From contig CAWGGV010000008.1 in assembly GCA_963822255.1 (NCBI GenBank), forward strand, positions 806,001-870,000: DNA of 64,000 nt, given 5' to 3'. Each line of letters begins with the position of its first letter. Positions within the stretch are counted from its first letter, which is position 1. A program made the translations under genes and the position numbers. Below are positions 22,006 to 30,528 of this stretch, piece by piece. Source of the stretch: UBA7803 sp963822255 (GTDB lineage: Bacteria; Pseudomonadota; Gammaproteobacteria; Pseudomonadales; Azotimanducaceae). Below the pieces are notes generated by a model that was not told where the DNA came from, did not search any database, and saw only the letters and a list, made by a program, of their open reading frames with translations.

Positions 22006-22150
22006 CGTGGGATCGGGGGCCGCGTGCAGCAGGTTACGCTGCGAGATGTCGGTCAGTTCCAGGACCCTACCCCCCTGAACGTCCCTGAGCTTCTTTGAGC
22101 GGGGGCTTCGAATACGCAGAACTGCAAGTCTAATCCCGGCGACGCCGGCT

Positions 22151-22597
22151 TCATACCCCGCGCGGCATCGCTACCGGGCCGCCGGTCTTGACCACCAGCG
22201 AATCGCAGCGAAGCAGTCGCAGAACCGCGTCGGCGGTGAAGCCGAGCCCGGCCGGGCGGCCGTCGTCCTCGTGCTCGCCCAGAACCACCAGGTCACAGCC
22301 GGCCTCCGCGGCGTAAGCTGCGATTTCCTGCGGCGGCCGCCCAACCAGCACGCGCTGTTCGGCGTACTCGACCCCGGCTTCACTGCACAGTCGCGCCAGG
22401 TGGGCGCTGCGGGCGCCGTGCTCCTCTTCGATGAGCGGGGCCATGCCTTCACGGTCGTCCTCGAAACTGCCGGCCTCGATCACGGTGATCGCAGCGAGAC
22501 GGCCGCCGTCCTCGAGGAGACTCACCGCCCGGCGTAGCAGATGGTTTGCTTCCACCGACTTGAAATCGATGCAGACCAGAGTATGTCGATACAGCAC
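22151..22597 (-). CDS. Universal stress protein (UspA family)
   Basis: Small alpha/beta stress protein of 148 residues. It starts LYRHTLVCIDF, and the nucleotide-binding style pattern appears as VLVGRPPQEI then CDLVVLGEHEDDGRP. The classical G-2x-G-9x-G(S/T) motif is only partly kept, so ATP binding is doubtful. It is the first gene of the minus-strand block and is divergent from the CBS protein, with 118 bp between them. Such pairs of Usp and CBS proteins are common around sensor-kinase and energy-metabolism loci. Confidence 0.85.
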   Translation of the reverse strand: MLYRHTLVCIDFKSVEANHLLRRAVSLLEDGGRLAAITVIEAGSFEDDREGMAPLIEEEHGARSAHLARLCSEAGVEYAEQRVLVGRPPQEIAAYAAEAGCDLVVLGEHEDDGRPAGLGFTADAVLRLLRCDSLVVKTGGPVAMPRGV

Positions 22598-22715
22598 TTC
22601 GCCCTCTCCAGATCGTTCAGCGGTTGCCGTCGCGCCGTGTTGCTGCGGACATCCGCTATGGCGCCAGCTTCAGGCAAACCAGCATAGTATCCCCATGACG
22701 GCAGGAGGCAACGAC

Positions 22716-23126
22716 ATGGCGCAAGCGCCCCGAGTCAGCGAGTTCATGACCACGTTTCCCGACGCCATCGAGGCCGACGCGGCGGTGCTCGAGGCGCGCA
22801 AGCTCATGCTGCACCGCAAGGTGCGCCATCTTCCGGTGGTGCGCGGCGGCGAGCTGGTGGGGATGGTGTCGGACCGCGACATCAAGCTCATGCTCGGCCC
22901 CGAGTTCGACTATCCCGATCCGCACGAAGTCTCGGTGGCGGACGTGATGGTCGAAGACCCCTACGCGGTGGACGAGGACGATCTCATGGTGGCCGTGCTG
23001 CGACACATGGTGGAAGCCCACATCGGCGCGGTGCTGGTCACGCGGGCGGGCCGGCTGGCCGGCATATTCACTGCCATGGACGCGTGTCGCCATCTCGCCG
23101 ATCGGCTCGAGGCCCCACGGCGGTAG
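22716..23126 (+). CDS. Two-CBS-domain protein
   Basis: Small regulator of 136 residues made of two CBS repeats (about 8-62 and 75-130), which bind adenine nucleotides in related proteins. Visible pieces are FMTTFPDAIEADA, RHLPVVRGGELVGMVSDRDI, and the second copy VMVEDPYAVDEDD with AVLVTRAGRLAGIFTAMD. An AGGAGG at 22704-22709 precedes ATG 22716 with good spacing, so I prefer it to the ATG at 22695. It is divergent from the universal stress protein and may share its control region. Confidence 0.87.
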   Translation: MAQAPRVSEFMTTFPDAIEADAAVLEARKLMLHRKVRHLPVVRGGELVGMVSDRDIKLMLGPEFDYPDPHEVSVADVMVEDPYAVDEDDLMVAVLRHMVEAHIGAVLVTRAGRLAGIFTAMDACRHLADRLEAPRR

Positions 23127-23144
23127 CCGGGCCTGCCCTGCCGG

Positions 23145-24340
23145 TCAGCCGGCCTCCTCGCCGGACTGCACCAGGCGGCGGACCCGCTTCAAGGTCGTGT
23201 TCAGCTCCGAGACCCGCGCCTGGCCGGTGGCAGGCTCTCCCAGTCGGGCGACCCTGCCGCGGACGAGCAGCTGCTCGTGGATGCGGGCCATGTCGCGGCG
23301 GGGCGTCCACCACCCTTTGGCGATCCAGCGTTCCATGCGCGCCCGCCGGGCGTCCGCGGTCCCAGCCGCTTCCCGGGCACGGGCGCGCGCCGAGTTCAGA
23401 CCGTTGAGAATGCGGCTGCGCCGGGTGACCGGGAGCTGGTAGAGAAACACCGCCGCGTCGGTACTGCAGGCATCCGCCAGCATCGAGGCGCTGTCGCCGG
23501 TCACCACGATCTCGTCGGCGTCCTCGAGAACCAGCGCGTACGGGTTGGACTCCCGGGCATCCGGGCTCCACCGGTAGGCCAGGTGCGGCGCCGTGAGGCT
23601 GTCCAGCAGCGCTCCGGCAGCGGCCCGACCCGTGCGGGGGCTGGTGACCACGACCAGTGACCCGCCGCTCTTGCGCGCATGAGCCTGCGCGCGCCGCGCC
23701 AGGTCAGCGGCCACGTCGCGATCGAACCGGTAGGTTCCGTTTCCCCCCCCACCACCAGCGCCACATGTGGACGCGGCAGGTCCTCGAGCTTCCGGCGCCA
23801 GCCGGCCAGCGCCGCGGTCTCCGCCACCGGGGGCGGACGGTTGAGTGGCAACGTGTTCTGCAGCACGTTGGGCAGCGCCGGCAGCCGATATTGAGGCGTC
23901 GTCACCACCAGGTCGAACCAGTCGAGCGGCCCCCACGGCCGCCCCAGCCCGACGATCCGGGTCGTGCCGCCAGACAGTTCCTTGATGCGCCGCGCCGCGA
24001 CGATACTGCGGCCGCCAATGGTGACCACGAGATCGGGCCACGGTGGCGAGAACAGGTTTTCACGGCCGCGGCGGCGGGGGATGCGGCCGGCCAGGCGGTG
24101 CACGAGCACCTCCCAGAGCCTGAACTGCGGCTTCTTCGGCTCGTAGGGCCAGCCCAGAGACTCCACCAGGTTCAACAGCTGCGCATCGTCGCCGGCGCGC
24201 TCCTCGAGGATGGCCCAGACAGTCGGGGAGGCAACACGCCCGACGGTCTCCGCGCCCGAACCATCCTCCTGGTCCTTCGCCGTGGTGGCCTCGGCGGCCT
24301 GCGCAGGCGCCTGCTGATGAGTCCAGTCCGGTTGACTCAC
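23145..24340 (-). pseudogene. ELM1/GtrOC1-type putative glycosyltransferase 1, frameshifted
   Basis: First of three paralogues in this region, related to the 'mitochondrial fission ELM1' family, a GT-B-like fold called putative glycosyltransferase in bacteria. The N-terminal frame has WAILEERAGDDAQL, PPWPDLVVTIGGRS, GRPWGPLDWFDLVVTTPQY and LPLNRPP. At a run of eight C on the plus strand (23743-23750) one base is missing, and the C-terminal frame continues GTYRFDRDVAADLA, VVTSPRTG, RESNPYAL and the nucleotide-site-like VVTGDSASMLADA. One more G would give VVGGGNGTYRF. GTG at 24340 overlaps the upstream stop (GTGA). About 398 codons. The break is at a homopolymer, so it may be an error rather than true loss. 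Confidence 0.8.
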
Positions 24341-25053
24341 GGCTCGCCCCGCTGTCCGGGGTTCATGTCCCGGCACACATAGTGGCTGTAGCGCAGCGTC
24401 TCATGCTTGCCGAGCTTCTTCAGGCCGAACGCGCGCCCCTGCCAGCGGGTTTCCATTTCCGTGAGCACGGGCGTGTGCAGATCGTCGTCCCAGCGGAACC
24501 TGAGTTTCTGGGAAAAGTCGTTCACCCGGACGAATGGCGCGATGGACGCGGAGCCGGTGTTCTCGATGGCGGCCCGCACCGGCTGCGGGCGGGACTTGTC
24601 CACCACCAGCGTGCCTACCGCCTTGTCCGCGACCCGCGCGGGAATGTCGTCGGTCGAACGCAGCTTGAACTGGAACACCGCTTGCCGGTCGTTCTGGCGC
24701 AGCTCCTGCCAGCTTCCCGGTTGCACCATGCTGGTGAGGTCGAAGCCGAGCGGATGCGCGCGGTCGTGCTCGCCCGCGTCCCTGGCAAACCGCTGCCGCT
24801 CCGCGTCGGTCGGGGCGCGCCCGTTCACCGCCTCCAGCGTCCAGGGCGTCTTTGGATCGCCCGGATGATAGCGTTCGCTCTTGGAGTGATCGTCCTCGAT
24901 GCGGGTGCGGGTGTAGGCGCAGCGCTGCTCCGGATCGGCCGGGGGCTCGCCCAGCGCAGACTTCACCAGAGGCGGCATCTCGTCCGCGCGGCAGGGCAGC
25001 GCGGCCGTCGCCGCGATCAGCACCAGCAAAAGCCATATCGCCCGCACATCCAT
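24337..25053 (-). CDS. Periplasmic protein of unknown function
   Basis: Not recognised. It has 238 residues with a clear Sec signal peptide (IWLLLVLIAATAALPCRA, about residues 6-23) and cleavage before DEMPP. The mature part is charged and predicted beta-rich, with one Cys near the start (EQRCAYTRTR) and one near the end (HYVCRDM), perhaps paired. The pattern FKLRSTDDIPARVADKAVG, IENTGSASIAPFVRV, ETRWQGRAFGLKKLGK has the look of a LolA/outer-membrane-lipoprotein-sorting type sheet, but I cannot confirm this. It is coupled to the ELM1-type gene by GTGA and follows the GT25 gene by 48 bp, so a role in envelope-glycan assembly is plausible. Confidence 0.7.
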   Translation of the reverse strand: MDVRAIWLLLVLIAATAALPCRADEMPPLVKSALGEPPADPEQRCAYTRTRIEDDHSKSERYHPGDPKTPWTLEAVNGRAPTDAERQRFARDAGEHDRAHPLGFDLTSMVQPGSWQELRQNDRQAVFQFKLRSTDDIPARVADKAVGTLVVDKSRPQPVRAAIENTGSASIAPFVRVNDFSQKLRFRWDDDLHTPVLTEMETRWQGRAFGLKKLGKHETLRYSHYVCRDMNPGQRGEP

Positions 25054-25101
25054 TCCCTATTGGACGGCCCGCGGCGCCACGAGTTCTGCGGCCCGAGCCG
25101 T

Positions 25102-26001
25102 TCACCGCGATCGCTTTACACCCTGCTTGATGCGCTGCACCAACCAGGCGACCGGTGAGCATAGCACCGCCACTGCCTCCGCCGGACGCATCAGGTGCGA
25201 CAACATCCACTCCCGGTTTCGGGAACGGGAGACCAGGTGTTTGAGCCGCTTCTTCGGCCGCGACGAACCGGCGAAATTGTCGCTGGCCGACACGCTCTGG
25301 GTGGCGATCATGGGAAACAGCGCGAAGGTGCCGGGCAAGCGCGCGTAGGCGGCGTCGAGCTGATGACCCACCAGGGTGAACATGTCGAGGCTCTCGCGGC
25401 CGGCGTGGGAATTCAGCCGCAGCCACTCGAGGAGACGGGGGCTCGCCACGTAGGCGTGGGCGCAGGCGGACGACGTTCGCAGCACGTTGTGATGCACGAA
25501 ATAGCACCACAGGGGCCAGTGGCCGAGATAGAAGATGAACCAGTCCGCCGGCAGCGACCGGATCGCCTGCCCGATGGCGCGCACCCGGCGTGGGGTGAGC
25601 CGGCGCACGAACTGCACGTCGTCCTCGAAAATCAGCGCCGTCTCGGCGTGCCGCTCGCGGGCGAGGGCGGCCACCGCCTGGTGAGATGCCCAGCTCCCGA
25701 TGGTGCCTTTGACCGGATGCTTGACCGGCCGCCAGAACATCACCTGGCGGCAAAGGCCTACGCGGTGAAACTCCTCGGATACCTTCGCCACCCGGTCATC
25801 CCGGGACTTCAGCGATATGCAGTACACGGCGTCCAGAAACGACCAGTCCAGAGCCTGGTCTGGCGGGACGGTTCCCTGGCAATAGGGGCAGTCGGGGCTC
25901 GGCGGGCACGGGTGCAGCACCGGCTGATCGGCGGCGGCGTCCGGTCCGGGCGCGGCACTGGAGCGGGGAATCCCGCCATTCGCGGGCTCGCTGGCAATCA
26001 T
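25102..26001 (-). CDS. Glycosyltransferase family 25 (LOS-type) protein
   Basis: GT25 enzymes add galactose or other sugars to lipooligosaccharide cores or glycans. The 299-residue protein has the family start YCISLKSRDDRVAKVSEEF, GTIGSWASHQAVAALA, and the metal-site EDDV in ALIFEDDVQF. The N-terminal 45 residues are Pro/Cys-rich (PCPPSPDCPYCQG), which is unusual and may bind a metal. No signal peptide; cytoplasmic or peripheral at the inner membrane. The C-terminus is basic (RIKQGVKRSR). Minus strand, upstream of the unknown periplasmic protein and the first ELM1-type gene. Confidence 0.82.
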   Translation of the reverse strand: MIASEPANGGIPRSSAAPGPDAAADQPVLHPCPPSPDCPYCQGTVPPDQALDWSFLDAVYCISLKSRDDRVAKVSEEFHRVGLCRQVMFWRPVKHPVKGTIGSWASHQAVAALARERHAETALIFEDDVQFVRRLTPRRVRAIGQAIRSLPADWFIFYLGHWPLWCYFVHHNVLRTSSACAHAYVASPRLLEWLRLNSHAGRESLDMFTLVGHQLDAAYARLPGTFALFPMIATQSVSASDNFAGSSRPKKRLKHLVSRSRNREWMLSHLMRPAEAVAVLCSPVAWLVQRIKQGVKRSR

Positions 26002-26067
26002 GGCTGTTTACAGGTCACTCCTGTGCGGAAACGATCAGGCAGCCGACAGTTTACAGCAGCGGCCGTT

Positions 26068-27393
26068 TCAATGATCTGAACGCCCGCTCGGCCAGGGCGC
26101 GAAGCTGCTGCCGGCCACCAGCCCGTCCCGGAGGGAGTCGGCGATGCCCTGGAAGGTCCATCGCCCGTAGCGGCCGAGCTGATGGACCTCGTGAGCCTCG
26201 AGAGCAGCGAGTGCCTGCCGTTGCCAGCTCGAGCCAGGCCAGCTCCAGGTGTAGGCCACGTCGATCCAGGTGGGGTGGACCACCTCGGCGCCGTCGATGA
26301 AACCCCAGCGGGTGAGCTCGTCCACCACCTGGGCAGCGTAGTCGTCCATGACGTTCCGCTCCGGCCTGGGCGCATCCCCCGGAAACGCGCGCTCCACATA
26401 GATGCTCACCGTGGAATCGGCGCTGCCCGCCGGCAGGAACGACCGGTCGACGTTGCTGTAGAACCCCACCCGATGGAAACCGGCCTCCGAGCTCGGCACG
26501 TACAGCCAGTGATCGTCCGGGCACGCCGCGCCCCGGCGGGCGCCGATGTTCAGCACCAGCACCGCGGTGTGTGGATCGGCCGGCGCGTCGAGATTCAACC
26601 CGGCCATGGCGACGGCACGGTTGAGCGGCAACGTGGACAGCACCCGGTCATAGGCGCGACGGCTGCCGTCGGCGAGGGTGAGCTCGCGGGACTCGGTGTC
26701 GATGCCGGTGACCCGGCAGCCGTACTCGACCCGGCAGCGGGCCGCCAGTTGCCTCGATAGCTCGTCCAGACCGCGTTCGGGATACAGGAACGTGGTGTTG
26801 TAGCCCACCGCCGGGGCATCGTCGAAGGCACCGGTGAGCGCCAGCTTCAAATCCACCGGCGACTTGTAGGGATCCTGGGGTGCGATGGTGCGGTACAGGC
26901 CGGCCGTGTACAGGTCGTGGAACGGGCCGAAGAAGCGCCCGGTCAAGCGCGGCCCGAAGCTGTCCTGAAGCCACGCCTCCATGGTGGTTGCCCCGCCGCT
27001 CGGCCGTGCCATCTCCTCCAATGCCGCGAGCGCCGTCTCCCGGTCCAGATGGCGCAGGTTGTTCTGGAGCGGGTACGGCACGTACAGACCGTCGTCGGCG
27101 AAGAACACGGACGAGCGCCGGGAATACCGGCGGGTGGTCGCCAGCCGCTCGATGAAGTGCAGCACCGCCGGCTCGCCGCCAAAGATCCAGTGCCCGCCGC
27201 CCACCTCGAACCGGTACGCGTCGGCGGCGCCGGCGGGAGGCTCCGACAGCGGCTCCCGATCGCCGGGACGCATGTAATAAGACGAGCAGATGCCGCCGGG
27301 GCTGTCGGCAGCTTCCAGCACCGGCCACCCCGACGTCACGCCCGCGGCCAAGCCCGTCATGCCGGCGCCGATGATCAAGTTTTCCCGGCTCAT
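26068..27393 (-). CDS. FAD-dependent oxidoreductase (HemY/UDP-galactopyranose-mutase-like)
   Basis: Flavoprotein of 441 residues. The Rossmann start LIIGAGMTGLAAGV is shorter than usual before the FAD ribose region (VLEAADSPGGI). RFEVGGGHWIFGG, VPYPLQNNLRHLD and FFGPFHDLYTAGLY parallel the UDP-galactopyranose mutase and HemY-like enzymes found in glycan clusters, rather than a haem-pathway oxidase. It may isomerise or oxidise an activated sugar or a lipid-linked precursor; the reaction is not determined. ATG at 27393 follows GAGAGGGGG. It is divergent from the acyltransferase gene, with 117 bp between. Confidence 0.75.
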   Translation of the reverse strand: MSRENLIIGAGMTGLAAGVTSGWPVLEAADSPGGICSSYYMRPGDREPLSEPPAGAADAYRFEVGGGHWIFGGEPAVLHFIERLATTRRYSRRSSVFFADDGLYVPYPLQNNLRHLDRETALAALEEMARPSGGATTMEAWLQDSFGPRLTGRFFGPFHDLYTAGLYRTIAPQDPYKSPVDLKLALTGAFDDAPAVGYNTTFLYPERGLDELSRQLAARCRVEYGCRVTGIDTESRELTLADGSRRAYDRVLSTLPLNRAVAMAGLNLDAPADPHTAVLVLNIGARRGAACPDDHWLYVPSSEAGFHRVGFYSNVDRSFLPAGSADSTVSIYVERAFPGDAPRPERNVMDDYAAQVVDELTRWGFIDGAEVVHPTWIDVAYTWSWPGSSWQRQALAALEAHEVHQLGRYGRWTFQGIADSLRDGLVAGSSFAPWPSGRSDH

Positions 27394-27510
27394 AAGCCCC
27401 CTCTCTTCTATGGAAGTCTTGCAGTTCGCCCGCTGCCCGGTAACGTATGGGCGCCGCGCCCAGTCGACCGGGACCGGCGGCAGACACACACTTCATTGTC
27501 AAGAAATTTA

Positions 27511-28440
27511 ATGGACCTGAGTCACCGACCCGCATTCCGTCTGTCGCTGCTCGCGCCGCGCTTCTGGCCCATGTGGCTGGTAATCCTGCTCTATGCGGTG
27601 CTGTCCGCGTTGCCCATCCCGGTACGGTCGGCGCTGGGCAACCTGATCGCCGCCGGGCTGTGGCGGCTGCCGAGCCGCCGGCGGGAGATCGCCCGGATCA
27701 ACCTCGAGCTGTGCTTTCCGGAGATGTCCGGTGCCGCGCGAGAGCATCTGCTGCGCCGTCATGCCGCGGTGGTCACTCACGTGTTCGTCAACTACGGGAC
27801 GCTCATGTTCCGCTCGGTGCGGGCTTTCGCCCGCCGCATCGAGATCGAGGGCCGCGAGCATTTCGAAGGTCTGGCCCGCGAAGGCCGCGGCGTCATCGTG
27901 CTGTGCCCGCATGTTGCCGCGCTCGAGCACGTCGGGCAATGGCTGGTGCAGCATCAGCGGGTGGTGAGTGTGGTCCGCCTGCACCGGGGCAACGAGCTGC
28001 TCGACTGGATGGTGACCCGCATGCGTATCCGCCATGGGGGCGTGGTGTATTCCAACCGTGCCAGCATGGTGCCGCTGGTGAAGGCGGTGCGGGACGGGGC
28101 GTGGATGTACCTGCTGCCGGACGAAGATCAGGGCGACCCGGGCGTGGTGTTCGCGCCATTCTACGGCCTGCCCAAGGCCACAATCCCCACCCTCGGCCGG
28201 CTCGCCACCGCCTGCCGCGCGAGGGTTCTGCCCATGGCCGGCGGGTACTGCGTCAACCGGCAGCGGTTCTGGATCCGCTTTCTGCCGCCGCTGGCGGTGG
28301 AGCCTGCAGAGGACGCCGTCGCCGATGCCGCGCGAACCAACGCGCTCCTCGAGCGCATCATCGACGTCGACCGGGCCCAGTACATGTGGTCGGCGAAGAT
28401 TTTCCGCACCCGGCCGGGAGGTGCTGCCAATCCCTACTGA
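27511..28440 (+). CDS. LpxL/HtrB-family lipid acyltransferase
   Basis: Membrane-anchored acyltransferase of the lipid A late-acyltransferase family, 309 residues. It has one N-terminal membrane helix (about 18-36) followed by INLELCFPEMSGAAREHLL. The catalytic HX4E is His134-Glu139 in CPHVAALEH. NYGTLMFRSVR, RASMVPLVKAVRDGAWMYLLPDEDQG and APFYGLPKATIP are as in LpxL homologues. It may add a secondary acyl chain to lipid A or to another glycolipid; the surrounding glycan genes allow either. ATG at 27511 is preceded by AAGAAA. The ELM1-type gene follows 19 bp downstream. Confidence 0.85.
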   Translation: MDLSHRPAFRLSLLAPRFWPMWLVILLYAVLSALPIPVRSALGNLIAAGLWRLPSRRREIARINLELCFPEMSGAAREHLLRRHAAVVTHVFVNYGTLMFRSVRAFARRIEIEGREHFEGLAREGRGVIVLCPHVAALEHVGQWLVQHQRVVSVVRLHRGNELLDWMVTRMRIRHGGVVYSNRASMVPLVKAVRDGAWMYLLPDEDQGDPGVVFAPFYGLPKATIPTLGRLATACRARVLPMAGGYCVNRQRFWIRFLPPLAVEPAEDAVADAARTNALLERIIDVDRAQYMWSAKIFRTRPGGAANPY

Positions 28441-28459
28441 CAGCGGATATCCTCACGCC

Positions 28460-29605
28460 ATGTCACCCACCGGTCACAGCGCCGCCGGCGGCGCCGCCGA
28501 AGCGGGCGTCACGAGCCAGCCCGAACGGGTCTGGCTGCTGGTGGGTGACAAGACCGGAGACAACGCTCAGCTCGAGGTGGTGCGAGAACGGCTGGGATGG
28601 CAGGTGGAGTACCGGCGGCTGGTCTTCCTGCCCCGCTACGTCAAGGGCAAGCCATATTTCAGGACATCGCTTCACCACGTGGACCGCGACCGTTCCGACC
28701 GGCTCGCGCCCCCCTGGCCCGACATGATCTTCACCATCGGCCGGCGGCCGGCCATGGCGGCGCTGTGGGTGAAAGCACGCTCCGGCGGCCGCACCAGGGT
28801 GGTGCTGTTCGGCCGGCCGAAGCGCTGGCTCGACCGATTTGATCTGGTCGTCACTCCGGCCCAGTACGCGGTGCCGCCGGCGCCCCATGTGGTCAACATC
28901 ACCTTGCCCCTGATGCGCCCGGACCCGGACCGGCTCGCCGCGGCACGGGAAACCTGGCGGGAGCGCCTCGGCGCGCTGCCGCGCCCTCTCGTAGGCGTGC
29001 TGGTGGGCGGCACCACTCGGCCGTTCCGGCTGGACGCCGACACGGCCCGGGACCTGCTGGCGCAGGCGCGCCGCTATACGGGCCGAACGGGTAGCCTGTA
29101 CGTCACGACGAGCCGGCGCACCCCTGCGGCTGCAGTGGCGGCGTTGCGGGAGACGCTTCCCCCCGGGGCCCGGCTGTATCAATGGGGGGACGATCCCGCC
29201 GACAATCCCTACTACGGCTTGCTGGCCCACGCCGACGGTTTCGTCGTCACCGGCGACAGCATGTCCATGCTCACCGAGGTGGCCAGGCTCGGCAGACCGC
29301 TGGCTATCTATCCCCTGCCGGAGGATAGCCGATCCGGCAACACCCTGATGTGGCTCGCGCACGCCTTGTACCGGGCTGCGCCGCGGCTCGCCGCTCACCC
29401 GTTGCTGGAACGGGTGGGGCTCAGATTCTTTCCCCGCGAGCTCACCCGCATTCACCAGTGGCTGTTCGACCACGGTGCCGCGGTGCCGGTGGGACACGCC
29501 TTTCCCGCCAGCGGCGGCCCGGTGGACGACGATCTCGACCGGGTTGCGGCCAGGATCGCGGCCCTCGCCGCCCGCAGACCCGAAGTACAGGAGCGAACCC
29601 CATGA
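28460..29605 (+). CDS. ELM1/GtrOC1-type putative glycosyltransferase 2
   Basis: Intact second paralogue, 381 residues, with the same order of motifs as copy 1: WLLVGDKTGDNAQLEVV at the start, PPWPDMIFTIGRRP, VLFGRPKRWLDRFDLVVTPAQY, LPLMRP, GVLVGGTTRPFRLD, LYVTTSRRTP, DNPYYGLLAHADGFVVTGDSMSMLTE and TRIHQWL. The C-terminal TGDS-x-SMLTE loop looks like the donor site of GT-B enzymes. Donor and acceptor are unknown. ATG 28460 is chosen because the conserved WLLVGDK begins about 25 residues later, as in homologues. It is coupled to the methyltransferase gene (ATGA). In plants and animals the family name comes from mitochondrial fission, which is not relevant here. Confidence 0.82.
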   Translation: MSPTGHSAAGGAAEAGVTSQPERVWLLVGDKTGDNAQLEVVRERLGWQVEYRRLVFLPRYVKGKPYFRTSLHHVDRDRSDRLAPPWPDMIFTIGRRPAMAALWVKARSGGRTRVVLFGRPKRWLDRFDLVVTPAQYAVPPAPHVVNITLPLMRPDPDRLAAARETWRERLGALPRPLVGVLVGGTTRPFRLDADTARDLLAQARRYTGRTGSLYVTTSRRTPAAAVAALRETLPPGARLYQWGDDPADNPYYGLLAHADGFVVTGDSMSMLTEVARLGRPLAIYPLPEDSRSGNTLMWLAHALYRAAPRLAAHPLLERVGLRFFPRELTRIHQWLFDHGAAVPVGHAFPASGGPVDDDLDRVAARIAALAARRPEVQERTP

Positions 29606-30396
29606 GCAGCCCTTCGCCGCGCCGGGAAGGCGACACCACCGACGGCGCTTCGGACCGCGCCCTCGGCAGCAAGCGCAGATCGCTGATCCTGCGCCTGCGG
29701 GACCGGCTGATGCCGGGATTCCGCGCCCGGCGGGAGGCTCACAAGCAGAAGCGGCGCCGGGAGGTGTTCTCGTCCGAGCGCTGGGAGCGGGGCGAGAGTC
29801 TGGCTCAGCGGCACTACCAGTCCTACCAGGACTATCTCGACCATCAGGCGGAAAAGCTCGACCGCATCCACGACCGCCGGGTGCGCAAGGAAGCGCTGGC
29901 CGTGGAGGATTTTCGCAGCCGTTTCGAAGGCTGCGCGCCGCTGGGCGATGCCCGCACCGTGCTGTGCCTGGGTGCCCGCCTCGGCGCAGAGGTACGCGCG
30001 CTGCGCGATCTCGGCCACTTCGCTATCGGCATCGACCTCAATCCCGGGTTGGACAACGACTACGTGTGTCACGGCGACTTCCACGATCTCAAGTACCCAG
30101 ACGGGTCCGTGGATGCCGTCTATACCAACGCGCTGGACCACGTCTTCGACCTCGCCCGGGTGGTGAAGGAGGTTCACCGGATCCTCGGCCCGGGCGGGCT
30201 GTTCATCGTGGACATGCTGCCCGGCTACGAGGAAGGCTTCATTCCAGGGGAGTACGAAGCCACCCACTGGCGTCGCAGCGACGATCTGCTGGCCGCCATC
30301 GCCGAGGCAGCACCGCTCAGCGCCGGCCCGCCGCGGGAACTCGGCGGCTACGGCGGCAATGTCTGGCGGCAGGTGGTGTTCACCAAGGCCGACTGA
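29602..30396 (+). CDS. SAM-dependent class I methyltransferase
   Basis: Predicted small-molecule or glycan methyltransferase, 264 residues. The first 100 residues are strongly basic and helical (RREAHKQKRRREVFSSERW). The Rossmann core follows: TVLCLGARLGAEVRAL (motif I, degenerate glycine loop), IGIDLNPG, HGDFHDLKYPDGSVDAVY, and the methyltransferase-11 style EVHRILGPGGLFIVDM. It overlaps the ELM1-type gene by ATGA and so is probably part of the same pathway. It could methylate a sugar of the surface glycan; no substrate clue is visible. Confidence 0.8.
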   Translation: MSSPSPRREGDTTDGASDRALGSKRRSLILRLRDRLMPGFRARREAHKQKRRREVFSSERWERGESLAQRHYQSYQDYLDHQAEKLDRIHDRRVRKEALAVEDFRSRFEGCAPLGDARTVLCLGARLGAEVRALRDLGHFAIGIDLNPGLDNDYVCHGDFHDLKYPDGSVDAVYTNALDHVFDLARVVKEVHRILGPGGLFIVDMLPGYEEGFIPGEYEATHWRRSDDLLAAIAEAAPLSAGPPRELGGYGGNVWRQVVFTKAD

Positions 30397-30442
30397 CGTC
30401 GCGGCCTCGGGCCTCACCCGCACAATTCCAGCGCCATTCGGT

Positions 30443-30448
30443 TAGAAT
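30443..30448 (+). promoter_or_regulatory. Possible -10 element (TAGAAT)
   Basis: TAGAAT in the 132-bp gap before the sulfotransferase gene, one mismatch from consensus. No good -35 is seen at the right distance, so support is weak. It lies about 80 bp before the start codon. Confidence 0.3.
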
Positions 30449-30528
30449 ACCGCGCGGTCGAGTGGCGTCCGGCAGGCGGACGTCGCACGGCTCGACTCGA
30501 GGTGCCCTGCCGGAGGCCGCGTCCCGAC

